A stretch of DNA of 64,000 bases from Diplocarpon mali. Taxonomy: Eukaryota; Ascomycota; Leotiomycetes; Helotiales; Drepanopezizaceae. Shown here piece after piece: positions 1 through 11,426 of the stretch. The notes under the pieces were generated by a model. The model had not been told where the DNA came from. It worked only from the letters and a program-made list of their open reading frames with translations, and did not search any database. The translations under genes and the position numbers were made by a program. The stretch is from the NCBI GenBank assembly GCA_024741835.1, contig JAENRP010000158.1, forward strand, positions 361-64,360. The letters run 5' to 3'. The first letter of the stretch is position 1; every line of letters starts with the position of its first letter.

Positions 1-178
1 AAAAAAAACTCTTCTTTTTTTTTCTTTTTTAATAATATAGCCTTAGTTTAGGCCTTTTGATATATTAGTTTTCTCGCACTTAGGGTTTGCTAATTAACAT
101 ACTATTGCCTTAACCTATATTGTTTTATATTCTTTAGTAATAGTAGTAGGGGCTATTACTTTTATTATTTAAAACATA
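1..178. other. AT-rich sequence, no gene seen
   Basis: Poly-A and poly-T runs and AT-rich sequence ahead of the first LTR-like repeat. I see no reading frame, RNA or repeat here that can be supported. Confidence 0.6.
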
Positions 179-424
179 TATAAAGACCTAAGATAGATAG
201 GTCTTATAATATATATTATATAATTGGCGTAGGATAGTAGGAGGATAAAAGGGCCATCTTCTATATATAGAGATAGCGCGCGTTACTATAAGTACTAAAT
301 ATACTCCATACTTGGGACTTATTCTTAACATCTTATCTAAGAGAGCCTGCTTGTAGTGCTTCCTCCTTTTGTTTTTAAGTCTTCCCTTAGGCCTATTCTT
401 GTGTTGTCTCCCCTCAGTTTTATA
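179..424 (+). repeat. LTR-like repeat, copy 1
   Basis: About 246 bp closely matching 3407-3652 and 4240-4484. It opens with TATAAAGACC, probably TGTRGAGACC before RIP, followed by an AGACCT...AGGTCT inverted pair and an AT palindrome, and it ends in GTTTTATA. Similarity to the other two copies stops at that point, as expected for an LTR edge. No matching target duplication was found: the 5-bp left flank is ACATA. It could be the 5' LTR of a short element ending at 3652, or a solo LTR. Confidence 0.6.
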
Positions 425-731
425 GTGGGTCCTTATATGCGTCATACCCCACTTTTGTTCCTACTTCCAGCCTCTTTATGCCTACTTTTCCTTTATGCAC
501 TAGCGCGATTCCTATCTTTATAAATAAACCTCTCTCTGTACTACGATCATACTTTTTTTTACCTTTTCTATAACCCTATTAAATACTAAATACTAGCACT
601 ACTACTATTGTCTTTCTATTATCAATCTTTTCTAGTATAAGCCTCTTATATTGTTAATCTTTCTTAAACAATCATCTCTTCGTTTAGAACTACCTCCTCC
701 TATTAAATAATTTATTATAGTACTATTAACC
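425..731. other. leader-like gap, no gene seen
   Basis: AT-rich sequence between LTR-like copy 1 and the 732-3419 reading frame. It does not match the sequence that follows copies 2 and 3. There is a small GTGGG/CCCAC inverted pair just after the repeat and nothing else I can call. Confidence 0.5.
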
Positions 732-3419
732 ATAAGTAAAAAGGCCATACCTAAGAAGAATATGTCGGTTATTGCCTTAGGCAGCAAGTCCTTGAGTACT
801 ACTAATAATGAACTAATGTTAAAGGGCGGGTTCTTATAGGATAGTAAGTTACTAAGATCATTAGAAGATATAGTAAGTACCTATAGAACGTTAGGTGAGA
901 TAAAATAGTAGGTATTCCTGAATTTATCTATTAAGGTACTTAATTATAGAATTTCTACTATTGAGGAAAGATTCTTAGGTTTCGATGATTTCTTAAATAA
1001 GGAACTCTAAGGCAAAGGTATTAATTGAGAAAAGTTTTTACAAAAGTATTAAAGGTATACTAATTTAATTAATTTATTTTAAAAGAATTGAGATAAGAAA
1101 AATAAGTATATGAAAAGATTGATGCAATTTATAGACAGCACTTATAGTATACTTTTTCGGACATACTTTATAACTGACATTACTACTAATAATACCTTGC
1201 AAAGGCTTGGTAAAATTTTTAAAATATACCAACTAATAGCAAAGGCTATATAAGTATTAAATTATTTCACTATCTAAGAGGGTATGAAAAAGCTATAGGG
1301 AAATAGTGCGTAAGGTAGAAAATTTATAGGTTTCTTAAGTACTATTGTACACTCTACTATTCAAACTATAAAAGATAGCCCTACTTGGTATGATAATTTT
1401 ACACTCTTTAATTAAATAGTTCTAGATACGCTCGGCTTATAATAATCATAATACAGTCTACTTATTATAAAAGAAAAGATGATTTATCTTATTAAGTATA
1501 TTATAAACTACTTTAATAATAAAATAGAGAGATAGGAATTTGTTATCTCTGCTACTGTAAAGCTACTACTACTAGTAGCCGAATTAATAAACGAGCCCGA
1601 CTTAACTCGTAGGCCCAGCCTATAAGTGGAAGAAGCATATAATAAAGAAGTCCCTAAGCATAAGGTGCTTATAACACCTGAAGCTTAAGCAGAATACCAG
1701 CCTAACCACCTATCTTCCGACTTAGATAAGTTTAAATCACCGTCCTTAGAAATGCCCTAAATACCTCAAATACTAATAGCAAGTAAATCGAGTCATAGGC
1801 CTGGCCTATAGGTTAGAATACGTGATAATATAGACTCAGAAGATAAGCTAACAAATGAAGTAGATAGCCCTATTACTAATATATTAGAAATTTTTAATAA
1901 TACTAAAAAGGATATATCTAATATTATATAGACCTTTCCCGAAGATCTGCAAAAGTTTGTTTTGAAATTCTATAAGTCTATAATAAAGCGTTTGAAAAAG
2001 GAAAACTAAGAAGATATTTTATTAGCATAAGAGGTAATAGCAAGAGCTATTAAATAGATTATAAAACTGCAATAAGACGAATTCTCCTTAGATAATATTA
2101 TACAGTTCTTTATCGACTATAAGAAATCAAAGGGCGACTACTATATACTTAAGGAAAAGCCTAAAGACACTATAATAATGATCTCTATAGAATATTATTA
2201 AGTCCCTCTTAATATTAAGATGATACTATAGTATAGTAACAGATTTAAAGTCATAGTAATACTAGAAATAAAGACTCGCTTAAGTAAATTTGTAATAGGG
2301 ATATTTAAAGACTTCCATTTTGAGAAATTTTATACCCTTTATAAATGATAATATATACTATACTGCGGACTAGCATTAATAGGCATTACTAATAAAGAAG
2401 TATTATCTAACCTTTATAAATTTTGCATTGCTTCCGATTTAAGATTATTCTTATTATACTTTAGAAATTATACAATAGTAGCTACTAGCAATAGAATAGC
2501 TAACTAAATTAAAAAAGATATATTGCTAGGTTTCTTTAAGTTTAGAGTAGCACTTAAGGCTTTGAAATTATTCTATAATATCGCTTAAACCCTTGCCTAG
2601 TATAAAATAATACTAATTAAAGATACTTTAATATCGCTTTGTATTAAGGGTTTCTTAAATATACTTAAATTATTTAGCTGCGCATTCTTAAGTATAGTTC
2701 GCATATATAGTTATAGTTCTTAAGGAAAGAATTCATTTTTAATATTAGTATAAGAGGAAATGGAAATGTATAAGTACTATTTCTAAATCTTAGATAAAAA
2801 GCCTTCCCTTCCTTCTACCTTCCTTTATAATATAACTTACAGTTTAATATAATAGACTTTAAGGATATACTATAGGCTATATCTTAGTACTCTATTAACT
2901 TGCTATAATTCTTTATATAAGCTGGTAGCATATCCTAAGGCTATATAGTTTATAGGCATTAACTACTATTTAAGAGTTATTTCTATTAAGATTAACGCTA
3001 ATATAAGATTTGTAAGGCTGACTCCTAGGCCTAGCTTGCGAGTTAGCTCCCTTAATAGTAGGACTATCAATTACTATATAATACCTGCGGTAAAACAATT
3101 AATTAGAGAATTCACTATATAGGAAAAATCCTATGAATTATTAGCTCTTACCTCTTATCGCTTAAAGAATGCTTAATAGGTCTTACTAAATCTGGTATAA
3201 AATACAATATAGTAGAAAGAATTAAACATTAAGACTAAGACGCTACTTAAGGAATATATCTCTAATAAGACTATCCTATTCTTTATGTTTATAAGACAAG
3301 GAACGTTCGTTGACTTAGAGTCTAGCAGAAAGCCTAGAAAAGGTGGGTTCTTTACTATTAGTAATAATTATATAGAAGTTGTTAGCAATAACTCACTTGA
3401 AAATAGTATAAAGACCTGA
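732..3419 (+). pseudogene. unrecognised decayed gene, 896 codons, between LTR-like repeats
   Basis: One frame (3) runs the whole length with no frameshift. It is broken only by TAA, TAG and TGA codons explained by RIP of Gln and Trp codons. The start is taken at ATA 732, a likely RIP product of ATG; the first surviving ATG in frame is at 762. The stop is a TGA at 3417-3419, inside LTR-like copy 2. I recognise no protein family: no zinc knuckle, protease DSG/DTG, RT YxDD or integrase motif is visible. The middle (about codons 290-400) is rich in Pro, Ser and Glu. Three in-frame occurrences of an R-P-S/G-L-x-V motif (near 1605, 1791, 3021) match a DNA motif found elsewhere in the window. It could be the cargo gene of a non-autonomous LTR element, an accessory gene of a larger element, or a captured host gene. 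Confidence 0.55.
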
Positions 3420-4239
3420 GATGGATAGGTCTTGTGATATATATCATATAATTGGCGCAAGATGGTAGGAGGATAAAAGGGCCATCTTCTATATATAGAG
3501 ACAGCGCGCGTTACTATAAGTACTAAATATACCCTATACTTAGGACTTATTCCTAATATCTTATCTAAGAGAGCCTGCTTATAGTACTTCCTCCTTTTGT
3601 TTTTAGGTCTTCCCTTAGGCCTATTCTTATATTATCTCCCTTCTGTTTTATATTAGTGACCTATATAAGGACCGATTTCTTAAGATTTCTATCCTTATAT
3701 AACCTTATTAATCTCTTGATTCGTAGATAAGAGACCGGCCTTTAAAATATGTCTTTAAAACAATTATAGCATTTTAATCAACTTTAAAACCCTTATCCTT
3801 AATCGCCTAGTTACTTAAAACTATCGATTTTTATTTAGCAACTATTAATAACCTTAGATTTTCCCTTTTTAGCTTTACTTTAAAAACCCTTATTTTCTTC
3901 CTTAACTTTGAGATTTTCGGAATTTTCAGCTTCTTAGTATAAAAAGTTTAGCAAACCTTATAATAGCAATCTCAAATAGCAGTAGTTTCAAGTACTTAAG
4001 TAATACTAAGCGTAAACTCTAACTAGAAGTGCCTTCTTAGAATCTTTAGAAATCCGAATCTAATAATTCAATTGCCTTAGCTTAATAGAGCTTTAAAAAT
4101 TGCCTTAGAATCGTCTTTAGAGACCCCTTTATTTTAAAGACTAATAGGAATTGGCCTAAAGGCTAAGAAGAATCTTAGATATAAACCTTATCTTAGAAAT
4201 TAGTCCTAAATTAAGTAAACCTTATCTTATTACAATTAG
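3407..4239 (+). repeat. tandem duplication unit 1: LTR-like repeat copy 2 plus leader
   Basis: An 833-bp unit directly repeated at 4240-5086. The first 246 bp (3407-3652) are LTR-like copy 2. The rest is a leader-like stretch starting TTAGTGACC. One frame of the leader reads fairly openly after discounting RIP stops, but I cannot assign it. Copy 2 lies at the end of the 732-3419 gene, so it could be the 3' LTR of that element and also the first LTR of the gag-bearing element downstream. Confidence 0.7.
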
Positions 4240-5086
4240 TATGGAGACCTGAGATAGATAGGTCTTATGATATATATCATATGATCGACGCAGGACGGTA
4301 GGAGGATAAAAGGGCTATCTTCTGTATATAGAGATAATGCGTATTACTATAAGTACTAAATATATACTATACTTAGGACTTATTCCTAATATCTTATCTA
4401 AAAGAGCCTGCTTATAGTGCTTCCTCCTTTGGTTTTTAGGTCTTTCCTTAGGCCTATTCTTGTATTATCTCCCTTCTGTTTTATATTAATGACCTACGCA
4501 GGGACCGATTTCTTAAGATTTCCGTCCTTATACAACCTCATCGATCTCTTGATTTATAGATAAGAGACCGGCCTTTTGAAAAAAAAAAAAAAAATACATC
4601 TTTAAAATACTTATAGCATTTTAATCAATTTTAAAAACCTTATCTTTAATCGCCTAGTTACTTAGAACTATCGATTTTCGTTTAGCAACTATTAATAACC
4701 TTAGATTTTCCCTTTTTAGCTCTGCTTTGAAAACCCCTATTTTCTTCCTTAACTTTGAGATTTTCGGAATTTTCAGCTTCCTAATATAAAAAGTTTGGCA
4801 AACCTTATAATAGCAATCTTAAATAGTAGTAGTTTTAAGTACTTAAGTAATACTAAGCGCAAACTCTAATTAGAAGTACCTCTTTAAAATCTTTAGAAAT
4901 CCGAATTTGATAATTCAGCTGCCTTAGCTTAATAGAACTTTAAAAACTGCCTTAGAATCGTCTTTAAAGACCCCTTTATTCTAAGGACTAATAGGAATTG
5001 GCCTAAAGGCTAAGAAGAATCTTAAATGCAAACCTTATCTTGGAAATTAGTCCTTAATTAAGTAAACCTTATCTTATTATAATTAG
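4240..5086 (+). repeat. tandem duplication unit 2: LTR-like repeat copy 3 plus leader
   Basis: Second unit of the direct tandem duplication. Both units end in TTATTA(C/T)AATTAG. The main length difference is an expanded A run near 4579. The gag-like frame begins directly after this unit, which fits an LTR-leader-gag order for the downstream element. Confidence 0.7.
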
Positions 5087-5103
5087 TTATAATACTCTTA
5101 TTA

Positions 5104-6219
5104 ACTATTTAGCACCTACTTAGAATCTCTTAGCAAACTTAGATTAAACTTTTAATAGAATCCGGAATTCTACTCTTAGGCCTAACCTATAAGTAAAAGG
5201 ATAAAAAGACGTCTTTAAATAACTTAAGGCTACTACCTACTTTTTCAATATTAATACTAGAAAATATTGCAAATAATAACAATTTTAAACTTTTTATTAA
5301 CCCTTTATCTAAATCTTTTTAAACTCGTTCTAATCACTCTAAGATTGACTTGAATTCTAAATGTTTTTTAAGCCCTTTTGAATTTTAAAGTACTCCTTTT
5401 AGCAATTAATCTTATAATATCAAAGCTTCCCCTTTGCCTCTTATAGATTCTATTAACTTAGACGGTTAATATAAAACGATAATAGCCGCATTTAAGGCTA
5501 TTACTAGTCACTTTCCCCTTCCTAGTTCTCCTAGCGCTCCTTACTTTATAAGCGCTAATATTACTGATTTCCTTAAGTAATATAAGGAAACTTATTACGA
5601 TTTTAATATTATATAAGAGAATATGATTTCTCAACTTCCTTGCTACTATAATCATATAAGTAAGGATATTATCAAGTCCTTTCTTAAATAGAAAACTTAT
5701 AGTTTATAAGAACTCCTTATTAAGGCCCTTAAATCTGAATTCTGCGAATTTGATAGATAGTAGATTCGCAATACCCTGGCTTTTTTAAAGGAATTTATTT
5801 TAATCACTTATACTCCTAAGGAACTTAAGAACTACTATCGGACTTTTACTTATATATTAAACACCTTAATTAGCTAGAAAATACTTAGTAAAGTTGAAAA
5901 AGGCCGCCTTTTCTTACTTAGATTACTTACTAGCCTTTGAAATAAGATCATTAAGCATTTTAAGATCAATAAGCAAGACCTTATAACCTTTGCTTTATTT
6001 AAGGAATTCTTAGCCTTTGCTTTAAAATCAGATCTTAATAAGAGAACTATTAATACTATGGAGTAGAAAAAAGCCCCTACTCCTTCCTATACTAAAGACC
6101 TTAAGAATCTAGTCTAAGAATACTTAAAAGCTTTAGAAGTTATAAAGGAGGCAAAGAAGAACCTAGTAGTTATACCTTTCACTTGCAGGCCTGACCTAAG
6201 AGTAAGATCTAACCTTAGA
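5104..6219 (+). pseudogene. decayed retrotransposon gag, truncated by Gypsy A end
   Basis: Frame 1 is continuous apart from RIP-type stops. From about 5560 it resembles the fungal retrotransposon capsid domain: a phrase like NITDFLKQYKETYYDF, then an L-P-x-Y-Y segment, an LLIKALKSEF helix and a long helical region to about 6060. A charged spacer follows, such as usually precedes a zinc knuckle, but the knuckle is missing. The frame is cut at 6221 by the LTR of Gypsy A. What lies beyond the far end of Gypsy A (19055 on) does not continue this frame, so this is a different element from Copia H. An R-P-D-L-R-V phrase sits at 6180-6207. The upstream part (5104-5450) is low complexity and less certain. 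Confidence 0.6.
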
Positions 6220-6221
6220 AT

Positions 6222-6528
6222 TGTAACGACACAGAACCGCCAAAGTGCGGGATCAAGTATAGGAGTAAGAAGTAGTGCAAAAGGCGTATTCTATAGGTCT
6301 AATACAAAGGAAACAAAGAAGTTAAAGAGCCCTCCTTAAGGGAGAGCCCTTCTTCCTTATATATATAAGCAGCTTAAGGCTCTTTATCTATTTATATGAT
6401 ATTATATAAGAATATCCTTTTGCACCTTTAGGGTCGATTCGAGATAACCCTATATCGAATCGAGATTGTAAAACCTTAAAACGCCGTACTCCTAGGTAAT
6501 TGTATTAAGTGGAGGTGCAGCCGTTACA
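6222..6528 (-). repeat. Gypsy A 3' LTR (left end)
   Basis: 307 bp, TGTAACG to CGTTACA. It carries clearly fewer RIP changes than the partner at 18748-19054; for example the start still reads TGTAACGACACAG where the partner has TATAATAATATAA. Sequence just inside is the complemented polypurine tract. Confidence 0.85.
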
Positions 6529-6758
6529 CTACCCCCCCCCTTTAAGAACGCTTGCCTACAAGCGTTGGCAGGTTGTGATGATTTTTGTGCGGGGGCGTGG
6601 ACGGGAGGCGAGCTCCAGCTCTAGAACGGAGTTAGAGCTTGTCTCCCTAAGCGCAGAGGAGGAGGGGTCGGAGGAGTTGTAAGGGGAAGGGGCAGTAGGC
6701 TTAGTGTTATTATTTTTATATTTTTTTATTATTTTTCTCTTTTTTTATATTTTTAGAT
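6529..6758. other. Gypsy A 3' non-coding remnant with deletion and GC-rich patch
   Basis: Begins with the complemented polypurine tract and a perfect hairpin AACGCTTG-cctac-CAAGCGTT. Near 6583 it jumps from the start of the 3' region straight to its far end (GGGCGTGGACGG...). About 1.1 kb present in C and D is missing here, with a run of G at the join. The stretch 6590-6715 is unusually GC-rich and little affected by RIP. Its TGG and CAG codons show what stop codons in the other copies used to be. It ends in the T-rich tract that follows pol. Confidence 0.7.
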
Positions 6759-9700
6759 TTATTTACCAACCCGTTTCGCGTCCGGCCTATTATCTTCTAA
6801 GTGATTATAATTATCTATACTACTTTCTTAAGCATTTAGCTAAGCTTATAAGTTCTAAAGTAGTCCTAGCTTTATAGGATTGGCCTAATAAAAGTCGCGA
6901 ATCTTATATAAGGATCTTATAAAATTTAAGGCGTAATACTAACTTAAATTAAGGTTATAACTAGTCTATTTGACCTAATACTCTAAGTTCTCTTAAGATA
7001 AGCGTATACTTAGTATCTTAGATACTTTATACTCTTCTTACTTTACGATCTTTTCTATAATAGGCTAGGGTTATTCTTAACCTAGTAAAGGGTTCTGCGG
7101 ATCTTTGAATAGTAGCTTTAGCGCAAAGATATTATATATTATAAAACCTAATAGTAGCTTGATTTAATATAAATTGCCTACCTTCTTAAGAACCTTAAAA
7201 GGACTATCCTATTAATTGGCCAGTTTCCGATTAAAGCGGTAGTTCTTAAGATTTTTTATTAAAAGGTAGATTATATCTTTAGGTTTCTAATCAATCTCCT
7301 TTTAATATTGATTTATAGACTTATGCATTTTCTCTTAAGCGCGTTTTATATTGCCTTTTGCTACTTTTTAAGCTGAGTGCATTCTCTCTACTACTAGCCT
7401 AGCCTTTGCTTAATTCAATCTCTCCTATAGATTAGACGGTTTTAAAAAGATCTAGTCCTAACTTATTTAAGGTATAACTCTATACTTAAGCTAATATAGG
7501 ATTATATCAATTAAAGCATAAGGGAGAATAGATTGTATACAATCTATTAATAAAATCAGCTTACTCTAATTATCTTAATAGTAATTAATAAAAGGCTATA
7601 GCCTTAAATCAATATACTTATTTATAATCTCCATTTGGCCGTTAGTCTTCTTATAATATGCTATAGAGAGTTTAATCTTAATACTAATAATATAGTAGAA
7701 CTCTTTCTAAAATAAGAAGACAAATTAAAGGCCTTAGTCTAAGATAATTGTCTTTAAAGTATGGCCGAATCGATATATCTATTAAATGAATAATCGGGTA
7801 GTTCTTTAAGCGTTAATATCTTTTTAATAAAGGATTATAATAGCGCTCTTACTAAGTCGGTTTATAAAAACCAGGATTCAATCAAAACTGTATTTATTAA
7901 AAGGAAAATCCTTAAAATCCATATATAAGTGCTGCATAGGATAGTTAGGAATAGGAAGGGGCTATAAGAGACCTTATTATTTAATTATCTTTAAATGCGA
8001 GAATTAATAAGGTCTGCAGTTTATAATAAATCTTTTACAATCCGAACCTATCCTAATCCAATAGTACTTAAGAGTAAGAAGCTAGTAGGTCTTTAAGCTA
8101 CTAGGGTACGCGCTTAAAGGTTAATTATAAGCTTCCTAAATTAGATAAGTATATAAGGGAGTATTATAGCATATATAAAGATGCTCCTTAAAGTAAAGCA
8201 ATCTATCTTTTAAAGAATAGTTCTTAAGAAGGTTGGCGCGAATCTCTTAAAAGGATTTACAATTATCTTAATAAAGCTTTTCAATCAAATCAAAGGAATC
8301 CTTAAGTCGATTTAGGGTCGAATCAAAAGTATTAATTAATATTAAGGCAAGGGTATCTTCAGCAGATTCGGCGAGAAATTTATCGGCCAATTTAGTATTA
8401 ATTCAAAGGTCTAATTAGGCTAAGGAAATTAGAACCTAAGATCGGCTATTTAGCTTCGCTTATTTATAAATTAATATATCTTACTTTTAGCAGCTAAGAA
8501 TATTAGCCTTCTAATTATCTTTATTAAGAGTATATATGATTTGAAAATTAAAGTTAGATAAAAATTCTATCTATTAATACTATTTCGCAGTTAGAACCTT
8601 AGTAGTTATAAAGTACTTAAGGAAGCGGTAATCTAAGTAAATATCAACTCGCTCCTTAAGTAATATAAGCTTAGATCTCTATTTATAGCAGGATTTAATA
8701 ATAGCAAAGAGTTCCTTATTATATATTTCCTAATTAAGTTCGTAGTTAGAGAGTATATGCGAATAGAAGCCGATTAAGTACTATTACTTATTAGAGTATT
8801 GCTAAAAAAGTACTTTAGTAATAATGCTATTAGAAGTATTAGTTTCCAGCTTTATAAGTAAGTTAAGGTCAAAGTAGTAAATCTATTAAATTAAGAGCAA
8901 CTACTTACAAAGCTCTTTAAAAGCGATTCGGTACTCTTTTATCTAATTCTAAGGCACTATCAATTGGGTTAGAATAGAAAGGGGTTTAGCAATTAGCCTA
9001 AAGTTGCAAATGAATTATTAATAGAACTTATAAAATCCTAGGTAGGACTTTACTTTAGTAATAGTTTTCAGGTACTTCTAATTGCGTAATAGTTCGACCT
9101 TTTTAAGGTCTAGTTTAATCCTAGTTATTATTAGAACGTATTTAAAATATTAAGTTTAAGTAATATAAAACTCGCACTTTTTAATATCTACTTAAAGGCT
9201 AGCCTTTAAAAGTCGTTTTAGTACCTTTTTAATATAATCCTAATGCTCTTTAATATTCTTAAAGTAAATTAAAATATCATTTAAATATACTATATAAAAA
9301 TTATTTAAGTAATCTAAAAGAACGTCATTTATATACCGCTAATAAGTACTAGGTCTATTATAAAGGCTAAATAGGAGAACCTTATATTTGTAAGATCTGT
9401 ACCTTATTCGAAAGGTAGTATATTCCTTTGATTTAAGGTCTATTTATATTCGATTAAAAGCGGCCCAAATATCTAGTTTTATAAAAATCTTAGCTTTAGA
9501 TACTCGCCCTAAAAGCTTATCTATCCTTAGGATTAGGTAAGCGTCCTTCCGAGTTAGCGCGTTTAGCTTCCGATAGTCTATGCAAAATCGGAGGCTACCG
9601 TCGGCCTTCTTTATAAATAGTACTAGCAAAGTAAAGGGGCTAGTACTTATCTTAATAAAGCCTTTATCTAAATTCTTAAGTAAGTACTCCTTTATAACCT

Positions 9701-10745
9701 TAAGCTCCTTAGTAGATTAATAGTAGAGGGGCGAATAGGCATTAGGCAAAGGCCCTTTTAGCTATATCTTATAATCGTAGTACTAATAGGGAAGGAGGGT
9801 ATTTATATCCCTTTTTAAAAAGGCTTATCTTAAAGATTGGTACTATTTTAAAAGTCGATCATTAATTAGCTTTTCAATATTAGGATTCTTAAGCTTATAT
9901 CTTTCCTTTAGAATCCTATCCACTTTATAAATACTAGTTTAAAAGAACTCAGTCTCCTTACGCTTTATATTATAATAAAAGGCATTAGTACTAATTTCGC
10001 AAATAGGAACCGCAGCTTTAAGGCATTTATAAATAGGGTTAGAATATAGTTGATTTATATTAGACTATTTTCCTAGATCCGGCTTAATCATAAGTAGGAG
10101 CGCTAGCCTAGTAATAGCAATAAGGATCTTGCGCTTAGTTAAGACTATTAAATTAATATAAGACTATCTTCTATTAATCTATTAAGCTTCGTCTATAGCC
10201 ATTTCCTATTCTCTACAATTAATATCGGCTTAATAATTAGATCGGATCCGAAGTCCTTTAAAAGGGGGAAGATAGATAAGGATTTCCTTTGCAAATTAAG
10301 GTAATAAGAGGTAATATAAAGGCTATATAAATCAGTTTTCCTTCAGATCAAGTTTAAGTTAGAATCGGCATATCCATTTAACTTTAATAATAGCGTTGCG
10401 CTAGCTTAAGTTAAGAATAACCTAAAGGCAATTGTAAATACGCCTTCTATCAATTATTAAGTAAAAGCGCATATAGTATATAGCTTGCGCGCAAATAGTA
10501 TTCTAAAATCTATAGATAGGAATAGGGGCTGGAAGAGGAAGAATTTTAAAGCTAATCGCTTTTAAAAGATATATAGAAAGGGAATGATTTAAAAATAGGT
10601 AACTAAGGGCTTTAGTATCTACTAAAGCTAATAATAATACTCTAAGTCCATTTATACTAATAGTATAAGAGGTTAAGAATTGCTTCCCTTTTATTAAAGA
10701 GTTAAGATCTAGCTTCAATAAGTTGCACTTTTATAAGCCTAAGTA
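6759..10745 (-). pseudogene. pol: Gypsy A pol: protease-RT-RNase H-integrase-chromodomain, decayed
   Basis: Minus-strand polyprotein. Protease lies near 10720-10503, where the catalytic D-T-G reads DTKA (Gly lost by RIP). RT is near 9750-9050, including LFIKKADGSLRFCIDYRKLN and IFIKLDIWAAFNRI at 9629-9444. RNase H spans about 9000-8500, integrase about 8160-7330, and a C-terminal chromodomain about 7080-6870. The end is set at the TAA complement 6759-6761, shared with B, C and D. Stops are frequent and fit RIP of CAA, CAG and TGG. The copy cannot be functional. The chromodomain places it in the chromovirus (Tf1/sushi) branch, in which the domain targets insertion to heterochromatin. Confidence 0.75.
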
Positions 10746-10996
10746 GGAGTCTTTTCTTAAGCCTCTTCATTTTCCTAATCTTCTTCTATTTCGACCCTAT
10801 TCTTAGTTAAGTCTAGAGTCGGATCATCTTCCTTTATATCTTTTAAAGCATTGATCTTACTTATAAAGGGATACTTAGTCTTATAGTAATTAATTTTGCC
10901 ATAAGTCTAGTAGGTAGCTTACTTAAGAGGTAAAGTAGGAGAACTAGCCTTAGCTAGCGTATCTTAGCGAAAAGGGGTAGTCGGCTTTAAGACTAG
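10746..10996 (-). pseudogene. gag: Gypsy A gag, C-terminal part (after Gypsy G insertion)
   Basis: Continuation of the A gag on the far side of Gypsy G. By alignment to B (30410-30600) it holds the degenerate CCHC zinc knuckle and an acidic tail. The last five bases, ACTAG, are the left target duplication of Gypsy G. The gag/pol boundary is approximate. Confidence 0.6.
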
Positions 10997-11288
10997 TATA
11001 ACGGATTGTCACTATATATAGGTTATACCCCGGTTTATACCCGGTTCGGCTACGGCTTAGCGCAATCTCGGTATAGGTTACAAACCGGGTTACCCCTGGT
11101 TGATATCCGGTTCAGCTCCCCCTAAGCGGGTGACCCTCTTTTCTCTATATATATATTCTATGCCCTTCCACTCCTTTAGGGCTTAGTAGTTATTAATTCT
11201 AAGTTATTACTAAGACGTTCTATTAGCATTACTATATAACTTATACGCATATTAGTGCTAAGCAGAGGTTATACTCCTAATTGTTATA
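10997..11288 (+). repeat. Gypsy G 5' LTR
   Basis: Starts TATAACGG, from TGTGACGG by RIP, and ends TGTTATA. It contains a TCTATATATATATTCTAT segment that could serve as TATA region. The copy is more altered at its edges than the 3' LTR. Confidence 0.88.
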
Positions 11289-11426
11289 TTATCAATAACT
11301 CTTTCGCTTTATTAGAGATAGCGTTATAATACCTATTTATATCATTCCTAATAGTCGACCGAAACCCTAATAAGTACAATAATATATCAGAAGACCTATA
11401 CTAAGCTCCTACTATAAGCTTAAAGA

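Noticed and set aside
188..445. 85-codon minus-strand ORF
   Set aside because: Lies almost wholly in LTR-like repeat copy 1; the equivalent positions in copies 2 and 3 do not keep it as a gene.
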